From Anaerostipes hadrus ATCC 29173 = JCM 17467 (GTDB lineage: Bacteria; Bacillota; Clostridia; Lachnospirales; Lachnospiraceae), in contig NZ_AP028031.1 of assembly GCF_030296915.1 (NCBI RefSeq), forward strand, positions 449,001-513,000: a stretch of DNA of 64,000 bases, read 5' to 3'. Of the stretch, positions 43,717 to 51,762 are shown piece by piece. The notes beneath the pieces were generated by a model. That model searched no databases and was not told the origin of the DNA. It worked only from the letters and a program-made list of their open reading frames with translations. The translations under genes and the position numbers were made by a program. The stretch's first letter is position 1; the number at the start of each line of letters is the position of its first letter.

Positions 43717-45939
43717 ATGAGAAAAACTAAATATCATATAAAGAAAAAAATCATGCCATTATTGTTAGCTGTTGCAATGGCTGGAACAGCGACACCCATA
43801 TATGTAGCACATCCAGCAATTGTAAAGGCAGCAGTGTCTAATGCATTTGGAACAAACAAAATAAGTTTGTCAGCTGGTTCTTATACAGTTCCAGTGTCGT
43901 TAAAAAAAGCAGATGATGTTGAACAGAATTCAATGGCGGCCGGGGCTGTAGGTGAAAATGCAACATTAGAAGTAGCAGAAGATGGAACAGCAAGTTTAGA
44001 AGTTGAATTAAAAGCATTAAATCTTTATGGAATGACAGGTGCAGCAAAGGATTTAAAAGTTTATCAGGGAAACGATACAAAATCAGAAACAAAAGATGTG
44101 ACTGTTGAGAAAACAGATGAAGCTGGTAATCCAACAAAGATTAAATTTACAATTCCAGAGAGTGCAAAGACAACCGATGGTATCTATCTTCATATGATGA
44201 TCAGTCCGATAGCAAAGGAAACAGATGCATTTTTAAAGGTTGATTATGCAAGTCTTAAGGGAAATGAAAACGTATCAGATGGAACAAAAGAAAATACGAT
44301 TCATATTGCACAGTTCGGTGGATACGATATTAAAACAACTGTTACATACAAAGATGGAAAAGTGACAGATCTTCAGATTAAAGGAGAAAATTTCGAAGGA
44401 AAATATGCTAAAGAAAATGAAAATATCTACCTTCCAAAAGCGATCAATAAAATCAAAGACCAGATACAAGGTCTAGATATCACAGATCAGAATTCCTTTG
44501 ACAAAGTCGATACAGTGTCTGGAGCAACGACAAGTGCTTCCGCGATTAAAAATGCAGTTATGGAATCTCTAGGATTAACATCAAAAGAGGAAGTTCTTGC
44601 ACCAGCACCAAAAACAGTGGAAGAAGGTACTTATGGGATTCAGATGAAAAACATGACAAGTACAGTAGAACATAGCTTGTCTGCAGCAAATTCTGAGAAT
44701 AAAGTAACAGCAACATTAAAGGTTGATAAAAATAGAAAGATGACATTATCATATCCAGTGGTTACAAAAGAAGCAATGGATGTATTAGCTTTTAATGGGT
44801 ATTATAATGGATCAGATCTGACAAAAGAAGGATCCGAAGAAACAAAAGATGGAGAGAGTGTAACAACTGTAAATATGCCATTAACAGGTGATAAACCAGA
44901 ATTAACTTATAAAGCAAACTTTAAATTGTATGTACCAGCAATGAGCAATTTAAGTGGTGAACATGGTGGAATTACATTTGATCATGGAAAGTTTGATACA
45001 GATGCTCAGATCACGTTATATTGGGATACATTAAAAGAAAAGAAAGACAAAGAAGTACTTTCTGATGGAATCTACAAAGTAGATGCAAAGATGTTAAAAA
45101 CAAATGGAAAACATCTATCAATGGCAAATGATGCGATCGCACATAAAGTAAAGTTAACAGTAAAAGATGGAAAATATTATGTCACATTAAACTTAAAGGC
45201 AATGAATATTCCATTCGGTGGACAGACATTCCATGGATACTTAAACAAGATCCAGTACATTGAAAATGGAACAGAAAAAGACGTTACAGTTGATCAGATT
45301 CAGAAAAACACGAATGGTGACATTGTATCCGATGAATTTGGAAGCAATTATCCTGATCTTGTAACATTCCCATTGACAGATGAAGCTGTAGAAACAGGAA
45401 TCGCACCAATGCAGGTATTTATACCAATTATGGACAGCATTGCATCAGGAATGGGAACTCAGAAAATGAATCTTTCCTTAGATTTTACATCAGTCGTTAA
45501 AACAACAGCAGATGATAAAGATTTTAGCAGTGAAGATGTAACAGAAGAAGCACCAAAGAAAGAGGAACAAAAACCATCAACAACAGTTCAGAAGCCAGTT
45601 GCAACAGTCCAGAAGCCAACTGCAACACAGACGACAACGACTGTAAAGTTAGTAGCAGTCACAGGTCTGAAAGTTAAGAATTCTTCCAAGAAAACGGCAA
45701 CAGTAACATGGAAGAAAGTCAAAAGTGCAACAGGATATATTGTATATCGTGCGACAAAGAAGAATGGTAAATACAAAGCAGTTAAGACGATCACAAAAGC
45801 TTCGACAACCAAATTTAAAAATAAGAAACTGAAAAAGAAAAAGACATATTATTATAAAGTCCGTGCAATTAAAAAAGCAGGAAAGAAAGTAACATACAGT
45901 AAATATTCAAAAGCAGTTTCTGTAAAAATTAAAAAGTAA
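43717..45939 (+). CDS. Secreted NEAT-FMN_bind-NEAT-NEAT-Fn3 protein, predicted flavinylated haem-binding protein
   Basis: 740 residues. Signal peptide (~1-39); NEAT 1 (~53-180, Met73 in NSMAAG and Met160/161); an FMN_bind domain (~190-287) with DTVSGAT at 265-271, the motif to which ApbE-type transferases attach FMN covalently through the last Thr (Thr271); NEAT 2 (~300-440, Met409); NEAT 3 (~448-592, Met469 in HLSMAND, Met572 in IPIMDSI); Thr/Pro linker; Lys-rich Fn3-like domain (~650-740). A redox-active flavin between haem-binding domains suggests reduction of haem iron at the surface. No apbE in the window. First gene of the second haem operon. Confidence 0.88.
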   Translation: MRKTKYHIKKKIMPLLLAVAMAGTATPIYVAHPAIVKAAVSNAFGTNKISLSAGSYTVPVSLKKADDVEQNSMAAGAVGENATLEVAEDGTASLEVELKALNLYGMTGAAKDLKVYQGNDTKSETKDVTVEKTDEAGNPTKIKFTIPESAKTTDGIYLHMMISPIAKETDAFLKVDYASLKGNENVSDGTKENTIHIAQFGGYDIKTTVTYKDGKVTDLQIKGENFEGKYAKENENIYLPKAINKIKDQIQGLDITDQNSFDKVDTVSGATTSASAIKNAVMESLGLTSKEEVLAPAPKTVEEGTYGIQMKNMTSTVEHSLSAANSENKVTATLKVDKNRKMTLSYPVVTKEAMDVLAFNGYYNGSDLTKEGSEETKDGESVTTVNMPLTGDKPELTYKANFKLYVPAMSNLSGEHGGITFDHGKFDTDAQITLYWDTLKEKKDKEVLSDGIYKVDAKMLKTNGKHLSMANDAIAHKVKLTVKDGKYYVTLNLKAMNIPFGGQTFHGYLNKIQYIENGTEKDVTVDQIQKNTNGDIVSDEFGSNYPDLVTFPLTDEAVETGIAPMQVFIPIMDSIASGMGTQKMNLSLDFTSVVKTTADDKDFSSEDVTEEAPKKEEQKPSTTVQKPVATVQKPTATQTTTTVKLVAVTGLKVKNSSKKTATVTWKKVKSATGYIVYRATKKNGKYKAVKTITKASTTKFKNKKLKKKKTYYYKVRAIKKAGKKVTYSKYSKAVSVKIKK

Positions 45940-45952
45940 CAGGAAACAAATG

Positions 45953-45984
45953 ATAAAGCCGCTGTAAACCTACAGGGGCTTTAT
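45953..45984 (+). repeat. Intercistronic stem-loop between the first two genes of haem operon 2
   Basis: ATAAAGCC-G-CTGTA-AACC-TACAG-G-GGCTTTAT is a near-perfect hairpin (45953-45984) with one G-G opposition and no T-run. It begins 14 bases after the stop. It could protect the first mRNA part or lower expression of the downstream transporter genes. Confidence 0.65.
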
Positions 45985-46012
45985 AGTCCCCATAAAAGAG
46001 TAGAAAAAAATC

Positions 46013-47551
46013 ATGAAAAAAGCACAATATTTTCGTTTTATCAGCTGTGTCATTTCCGTTATATTATGCTGTCTGGCTGGTGCTGCATTTGTAGATCATA
46101 AGGCAGCAGCGGATGAAAAAAATACATTAGAAGATGGAACTTATACTATGCAAAGTTTCTTAAGAAGTGCCTCATCAGATCAGGCTTCTATGGGAAATGC
46201 AGGGATTGTTCAGCCAATACAAGTGATCGTAAAAAATGGAACGTATACAGTAAGAGCAGAATGCAAGGCACTGAGTACAAAATTAGGAAAGCTTGATTTT
46301 ACAGGATATCTTGCTCAGATGTCTTATTTTCCAAACTGGAAGACAACATCTGGAAAGATCGAGGCACCAGAAAATGAAACACCGATCCCGATAAATATAG
46401 AATCATATTTTGAAAATACATATGACAGCTATAATGATCCTAAGACAGGGACAGATTCTAAGGTAAAAGGGAAACTATATCCACATTACATGAATTTTCC
46501 AGTGAATTATCAACAAGAAGAGATGTGGGTTCAAGTTTATGTGCCTGTTATGGAAGCAATCAGCAAAGGGAGTGGTCTTCAATATGCAAGATTTCAATTT
46601 GACTGGAGTACATTAAAGAAGGTAAGTGACGAGACGAAAATTGAGTCATCTGTTACAACACAGCAAGACAAACAAACAACAACTACAGCAAAGAAAAGTC
46701 AAGTTAAGAAAACTACAACAAAGAAATCAAAGCTAAATATAAAGAAATTAGAAGATGGGGTTTACAGTATTTCTGGCAAGATGTTAAAGACAGATAAGAA
46801 GACAGAGTCCATGGCAAATGAAGCAATCAATCACAAGATAAAACTCACAGTCAAAAATGGAAAATATGATATAACACTTGATTTTAAAGGATTGAATATT
46901 AGTTCAAGTTACGGCTATTTAAGCAAGATCAAATACTTTACGAATACTTATAAGATCGATCAATATAAGGTACCAACAGGTTCGTTAAAAAATGTAACCG
47001 TGGATTCTTATCAAAAAGACACAAAAGGAAAGAAAGTCAGAGATTCTTATGGAAGTGATTACCCAGACCAGGTAACATTTCCATTGATATCAAAAGCAAA
47101 AAATGACGGATATGTTCCATTACAAGTGTTTGTTCCGATTATGGATGCGATCAGTCCGGGAAGTGGTACACAGGCTGTATATCTGAAATTAGACCTTAAT
47201 TCTATAAAGGCAGTAAAAAATTCAAAGGAATTTGTATCAAATGATAAAAATACAGAAAAAAGCAGTACTACAATGACAACAAATTCTTCAAATACTTCTT
47301 CAGCAGGAAGTCATGAGAAAGTTACGATTCAAAGTTCAAAATTACCAGAGACAACACAATCCAATGTACAGGGACAATCAGCTGTGGAAGAAAGAAGTCT
47401 TAATACTGATCAGGTTTCAACATCAACAAACAGTGGAAGTCAGACATTACAGGAAGATAAGGAAGAAACACCGATCATAGTACCATCGATCATGAGTGTA
47501 TTACTTTCTATTCTAGGTATAGTTTATAAAGTGAGGAGCTGGGGATTATAA
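46013..47551 (+). CDS. Membrane-anchored double-NEAT haem-binding protein
   Basis: 512 residues. Signal peptide (~1-33); NEAT 1 (~39-203; Met60 in QASMGNA, Met180 in VPVMEAI); Thr/Lys linker; NEAT 2 (~246-400; Met267 in TESMANE, Met377 in VPIMDAI); a long Ser/Thr-rich stalk (~400-480); and a C-terminal membrane helix (~485-507) without LPxTG or NPxTN. NEAT 2 closely resembles NEAT 3 of the preceding protein. It probably spans the cell wall and hands haem from the secreted proteins to the Shp-like protein encoded next. The ribosome site is weak (AAGAG), so its yield may be lower. Confidence 0.88.
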   Translation: MKKAQYFRFISCVISVILCCLAGAAFVDHKAAADEKNTLEDGTYTMQSFLRSASSDQASMGNAGIVQPIQVIVKNGTYTVRAECKALSTKLGKLDFTGYLAQMSYFPNWKTTSGKIEAPENETPIPINIESYFENTYDSYNDPKTGTDSKVKGKLYPHYMNFPVNYQQEEMWVQVYVPVMEAISKGSGLQYARFQFDWSTLKKVSDETKIESSVTTQQDKQTTTTAKKSQVKKTTTKKSKLNIKKLEDGVYSISGKMLKTDKKTESMANEAINHKIKLTVKNGKYDITLDFKGLNISSSYGYLSKIKYFTNTYKIDQYKVPTGSLKNVTVDSYQKDTKGKKVRDSYGSDYPDQVTFPLISKAKNDGYVPLQVFVPIMDAISPGSGTQAVYLKLDLNSIKAVKNSKEFVSNDKNTEKSSTTMTTNSSNTSSAGSHEKVTIQSSKLPETTQSNVQGQSAVEERSLNTDQVSTSTNSGSQTLQEDKEETPIIVPSIMSVLLSILGIVYKVRSWGL

Positions 47552-47553
47552 AA

Positions 47554-48456
47554 ATGAAAAAACATATTGTTCAATTAAAAAACTGGATATTGATTCTAGT
47601 GGTGCTCCTGTCTTTTGAGAGTCTTTCAAAAGATGTAAAAGCAGCATCAGGAAATGTCTACAGTTGTCAGATTGCAAGAACATATGAGCATCCCGTGACT
47701 GGAAAAGTAGAAGATTCTGGAGGAAGTTCATCGAAAGCAACTGGGCAGGGAATGGTCGAAGGAGCAATATCATCCAAAGGATTATTGGAAGTAACAGACT
47801 CTGGGGGTTATTATCTGACATTTCGTATAAGTCTCGTAGATTATACATCTGATCTGAGTTTTTCCGTACAGAAACGAGGAGCATCAGGATTTCAAACACA
47901 ATCTGTAACACAGACAGCGACAGGAAAAGATAATAATGGAACAACAAAAGATTTAAGGATCAAACTTCCATCCCAAGACAGTATCATCCGTTGTTCCATG
48001 TATGTAAAACCAATGGGAAGAAACGTCATCTTCTATTTCTACCCAGGTAATTATACTGCAGGGAATTCCGTAGGTATGAAGGCTTTGATGGTCACAACAT
48101 CATCTTCCGATACGCAGACATCAAACAACAACCAGACAACAGCTGACACAAATAATACAGCCAGCCAACAGACAACAACTGCATCCCAAGGAGCTGCAAC
48201 ACAAAGCAGTGACGATTCCTTAAGCAACGCCCAGGGACTTAGTTTATCTACGGCACCGAAGACGACCACAAAGAAGAAAACATCTTCTGAAAAGTCTGTG
48301 GGAACATGGATTTTGATCTTAACGGTTTCTATGACATTTTCAGGATTGGTCTTACTTGGAGTGGCAGCGACGATCGTTTACTATTACCGCAAAAACTGGG
48401 ATAAATGGGGTGGTGATCAGGATGAATATGATGAGATTTACAACGATGAAAACTAA
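47554..48456 (+). CDS. shp: Shp-like cell-surface haem-binding protein
   Basis: 300 residues. Signal peptide (~1-31), then a domain very like streptococcal Shp: YSCQIARTYEHPVTGKVEDSGG, GQGMVEG, LTFRISLVDY, NGTTKDLRIKLPS, IIRCSMYVKPMGRNV. The two Met that ligate haem in Shp (Met66 and Met153 in S. pyogenes) correspond to Met67 and Met154. A Thr/Asn/Gln-rich stalk, one membrane helix (~252-275) and an acidic cytoplasmic end follow. Shp passes haem to the HtsA lipoprotein, whose counterpart overlaps the end of this gene. Two bases separate it from the double-NEAT gene. Confidence 0.92.
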   Translation: MKKHIVQLKNWILILVVLLSFESLSKDVKAASGNVYSCQIARTYEHPVTGKVEDSGGSSSKATGQGMVEGAISSKGLLEVTDSGGYYLTFRISLVDYTSDLSFSVQKRGASGFQTQSVTQTATGKDNNGTTKDLRIKLPSQDSIIRCSMYVKPMGRNVIFYFYPGNYTAGNSVGMKALMVTTSSSDTQTSNNNQTTADTNNTASQQTTTASQGAATQSSDDSLSNAQGLSLSTAPKTTTKKKTSSEKSVGTWILILTVSMTFSGLVLLGVAATIVYYYRKNWDKWGGDQDEYDEIYNDEN

Positions 48457-49465
48457 ATTAAGAAAATATCCGAGCATTTTTTTGATCCTGTTGCTTGCAA
48501 TTTCCTCTTGTTTCCTGACAGGTTGTGTAAACCAGCACCCAAAAGACAGCAAAAAGAGCAGTCAGGGAGAGAGCGTGGAAACTATGCTTGAGATCACAGA
48601 TCCAAAGGAAAAACAGGCAGTGTTAAATGCAAAGGCGAAAGTCAAAGCATTGTCAGGCAATCCAAGGATCGTCGCAACATCTCCGGCTGTTGCAGATATT
48701 TGTGACAAGCTGGATCTTGATCTTGTCGGTGTACCAAAGAGCAGTGTTTCCAAAATTCCATCAAGATACAAAAAGGTAAAGAAAGTCGGACTTGCCATGA
48801 GTCCCGATATGGAAATCGTATCTTCTTTAAATCCTGATTGGATCTTAGCTCCTTCTTCTCTGGAAACCGACTTAAAACCAAAGTTTGAAGAACTGAAGAA
48901 TACGGAGTATGCATTCTTAAATCTAAGAAGTGTGCAGGGAATGTACCGTTCGGTTCAGGAATTAGGGGAAATCTTTGGGAAGCAGCAGGAAGCCGAGAAG
49001 ATGACCAAAGAGTTTACAACATTTTATAAAAGTTATACAAAACGAAATAAAAATAAAAAACATCCCAAAGTTCTCGTACTGATGGGACTTCCAGGAAGTT
49101 ATGTCATTGCGACAGAGAATTCCTATGTTGGAAGTCTGGTCAAACTTGCTGGTGGTGAAAATGTTTACCAGAATACGGATCAGGAGTTTTTAACCGTCAA
49201 TACCGAGGATATGAAGAAGAAAGAACCAGATATCATTGTCCGTGCGGCACATGCACTTCCAGATCAGGTGACAAAAATGTTTAACGAAGACTTTGAAACT
49301 AACGATATCTGGAAACATTTTGAAGCTGTGAAGAACAAACGGGTTTATGACCTGACATATGAATACTTTGGAATGAGTGCAAACTTCAAATATAAGAAAG
49401 CATTAAGTGAATTAGAAAAAGATTTTTATCAGAATACAAAAGGAACACAGGAGGTGAAAGAATAA
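48422..49465 (+). CDS. htsA: Haem ABC transporter substrate-binding lipoprotein (HtsA/IsdE-like)
   Basis: About 347 residues from ATG 48422, overlapping the shp end by 35 bases; GGTGGTG lies 6 bases upstream (ATG 48446 is the alternative). Lipobox LTGC puts the lipid on Cys35. The mature part is a class III binding protein with the haem-ligand contexts of HtsA/IsdE: Met126 in GLAMSPDM and His277 in RAAHALPDQ, then the family ending WKHFEAVKNKRVYDL. It takes haem from Shp and delivers it to the permease encoded next. The symbol follows the Streptococcus name by analogy. Confidence 0.92.
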   Translation: MNMMRFTTMKTKLRKYPSIFLILLLAISSCFLTGCVNQHPKDSKKSSQGESVETMLEITDPKEKQAVLNAKAKVKALSGNPRIVATSPAVADICDKLDLDLVGVPKSSVSKIPSRYKKVKKVGLAMSPDMEIVSSLNPDWILAPSSLETDLKPKFEELKNTEYAFLNLRSVQGMYRSVQELGEIFGKQQEAEKMTKEFTTFYKSYTKRNKNKKHPKVLVLMGLPGSYVIATENSYVGSLVKLAGGENVYQNTDQEFLTVNTEDMKKKEPDIIVRAAHALPDQVTKMFNEDFETNDIWKHFEAVKNKRVYDLTYEYFGMSANFKYKKALSELEKDFYQNTKGTQEVKE

Positions 49466-50527
49466 ATGTTTTTCAAGAAGGTAAAAAAAGCAGACCTTGA
49501 AGCAGTTAGTTCGAGAAATGCCGATCAGGAGAGGCAGGAAAATAAAATGATGCGAGCATGGATTTCCTTTGGGGTTGTCATTATATTGTTAATTCTTTTA
49601 TTCTTTGCCTCTATTAATATCGGAAGTCTGAAAGTTGGATTTGGGGAGCTCCTTTCTGGTCTGTTTGTCAAATATAACAAAGACGTGGCAACGATCTATG
49701 ATCTGCGTTTTCCACGAATCATCATTTCAATGTTAGCAGGAGCGGCCATTGCGGTTTCTGGTGTGTTATTCCAGGCGGTATTGAAAAATCCACTGGCAGA
49801 TCCGGGAATTATCGGTATCTCAAGCGGGGCAAGTTTTATCGCTATCATTATTACGGCATTTGCACCAACACTATATTTCTTCACACCGATCGCAGCATTT
49901 GCAGGTGGTGTGGTCGCATTTTTCATGGTGTATTGTTTGTCATGGAAGGGTGGCTTAAGTCCGATGAGAATTATCTTAACTGGTGTGGCAGTAAACAGCT
50001 TATTTACTGGGTTATCCAGTGCCTTAAATTCTATGTCCGGCGGGGACAGAACTGGTGTGGCAGCAATCGTTGAGGCGAATATCACACAGAAGACATGGGA
50101 TGATGTCACAACATTGCTTCCATATGTGGTTGCAGGATTATTCCTTGCAATGTTATTTACACAGGAATGTAATCTGTTATCTCTGGAAGATAAAACCGCA
50201 AGAAGCTTGGGAGTGAATGTCAATGTCACAAGAATCGTGATCTCACTTGTTGCAGTCTTACTTGCAAGTATTTCCACAGCCGTTGCAGGTGCGATCAGCT
50301 TCCTTGGATTGATCGTTCCACATATCGGAAGAATTTTAGTCGGAAGCAACCATAAGATGCTGATCCCGTTTTCTGCATTTTTTGGGGCATTTACCTTTTT
50401 GCTGGCAGACACGATCGGACGTACGATCGCAGCACCAAATGAAGTCAGTGCTGCCGTGATCATGAGTGTTGTCGGTGGTCCGTTCTTTATCTTACTATTA
50501 AGGAGGTCTGGAAGATATGGCAAATAA
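49466..50527 (+). CDS. htsB: Haem ABC transporter permease (FecCD family, HtsB-like)
   Basis: 353 residues, about ten membrane helices, of the FecCD/BtuC family: RFPRIIISMLAGAAIAVSGVLFQAVLKNPLADPGIIGISSGA, GAISFLGLIVPHIGRIL and the coupling-helix region. The start codon directly follows the lipoprotein stop. Works as a dimer with the ATPase encoded next. Substrate (haem) is inferred from neighbours. Confidence 0.93.
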   Translation: MFFKKVKKADLEAVSSRNADQERQENKMMRAWISFGVVIILLILLFFASINIGSLKVGFGELLSGLFVKYNKDVATIYDLRFPRIIISMLAGAAIAVSGVLFQAVLKNPLADPGIIGISSGASFIAIIITAFAPTLYFFTPIAAFAGGVVAFFMVYCLSWKGGLSPMRIILTGVAVNSLFTGLSSALNSMSGGDRTGVAAIVEANITQKTWDDVTTLLPYVVAGLFLAMLFTQECNLLSLEDKTARSLGVNVNVTRIVISLVAVLLASISTAVAGAISFLGLIVPHIGRILVGSNHKMLIPFSAFFGAFTFLLADTIGRTIAAPNEVSAAVIMSVVGGPFFILLLRRSGRYGK

Positions 50528-51326
50528 AGAAGAACTCCTTGCAAGATTACAAGAAGAGAAGCCAGCGATGGAAGTCAGGGACTTATCCTTTGCATATGGA
50601 AGCAATCAGATTCTAAAAGATATTTCCTTAATGATCAAAGAAGGTAAGATCACAACGATCATGGGAGCCAATGGATGTGGAAAATCAACACTGTTTTCTC
50701 TAATGACAAAGAATCTGAATCCAAACCGTGGAAAAGTTTTTCTGCATGGAAAGAATATCAAGAATTTAAAGTTAAATGAATTTGCAAGAAAAGTATCGAT
50801 CGTTCATCAGTATAATCAGGCGGCCGATGATATCACCGTGGAACGACTGATCTCTTATGGTCGTACCCCTTATATGAAATTAATGGGCGGCAAAAGTGAG
50901 GAAGATGAGAAACTGATCGATCATGCGATCGAAGTGACAGGACTTGAGGAATTCAGGAACCGCGAGTTAAGTCAGCTTTCTGGTGGCCAGAGACAGCGAG
51001 TCTTTATCGCAATGGCACTGGCACAGAACACGAAGATCTTATTCCTTGATGAGCCAACGACGTATCTGGATATCCGTTATCAGTTGGATATTCTGCGACT
51101 AGTCAAGAAATTAAACAGGGAATACGGAATTACGATCGTGATGGTACTTCATGAGATCAATCAGGCCATTCATTTTTCTGATGAAGTCATTGGATTAAAA
51201 GACGGAAAAGTATTGGTACAGGGAGATCCAAAGGATGTGATCACAACCGAAAGTATCAGTGAACTTTACGATGTTCATTTAAATGTAGCAGATATCGATG
51301 GACAGAAATTTGTTCTGACAGTATAG
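50517..51326 (+). CDS. htsC: Haem ABC transporter ATPase (HtsC-like)
   Basis: 269 residues: Walker A GANGCGKST, Q-loop HQYNQAADDITVERL, signature LSGGQRQR, Walker B ILFLDEPT and switch His in VLHEINQ. The YGRTPYM block is typical of iron/haem/B12 importers. Overlaps the permease gene by 11 bases. Confidence 0.94.
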   Translation: MANKEELLARLQEEKPAMEVRDLSFAYGSNQILKDISLMIKEGKITTIMGANGCGKSTLFSLMTKNLNPNRGKVFLHGKNIKNLKLNEFARKVSIVHQYNQAADDITVERLISYGRTPYMKLMGGKSEEDEKLIDHAIEVTGLEEFRNRELSQLSGGQRQRVFIAMALAQNTKILFLDEPTTYLDIRYQLDILRLVKKLNREYGITIVMVLHEINQAIHFSDEVIGLKDGKVLVQGDPKDVITTESISELYDVHLNVADIDGQKFVLTV

Positions 51327-51354
51327 AATATTAATAAAAAAGGAGATGAAAAAT

Positions 51355-51762
51355 ATGAGAAAAAATCCGATCCGATATGTGTGGATGGCACTTGGAATCT
51401 TATGTCTGGTGCTTGGGACGATAGGGGTTGTACTTCCAATCCTGCCGACGGTTCCATTTTACATGGCAACAGTGTTTTGCTTTGCAAAGGGCTCAAAAAG
51501 ACTTCACGATTGGTTTTTAGGGACAAGTCTTTACAAGAAACACTTGGAAAGCTTTGCAAAAGAGAAAGCAATGACGAAGAAAACAAAGAGATCCATCATT
51601 GCGATGGTAACGATCTTAATGGCAATCGGTTTTATCATGATGAACAACGTACCGATCGGTCGTGTTGTTCTTGTGATCGTATGGATTTTTCATTTCTTAT
51701 ATTTCGGACTGAAAGTAGAAACTGTCAAAGAAGAGAAAGCAAAGGAAATAATATATGATTAA
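51355..51762 (+). CDS. DUF454 (YbaN) family membrane protein
   Basis: About 135 residues from ATG 51355 (AAGGAG 9 bases upstream). Typical DUF454: a helix with LGILCLVLGTIGVVLPILPTVPFYMATVFCFAKGSKRLHDWFLG, then two C-terminal membrane helices. Function unknown in general; in streptococci a gene of this family also lies within the haem (sia) operon as far as I recall, which supports a role in haem handling. It overlaps the following ABC gene by 8 bases. Confidence 0.85.
   Translation: MRKNPIRYVWMALGILCLVLGTIGVVLPILPTVPFYMATVFCFAKGSKRLHDWFLGTSLYKKHLESFAKEKAMTKKTKRSIIAMVTILMAIGFIMMNNVPIGRVVLVIVWIFHFLYFGLKVETVKEEKAKEIIYD

Noticed and set aside
38226..45939. Similar ~270-base Lys-rich 3' ends of four genes as DNA repeats
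   Set aside because: The likeness is at protein level (shared Fn3-like domain); the DNA has diverged, so it is not a recent repeat.
45600..47551. Sortase-anchored surface proteins in the haem locus
   Set aside because: No LPxTG- or NPxTN-like motif with hydrophobic helix and basic tail was found; the 46013 and 47554 products end in plain membrane helices.
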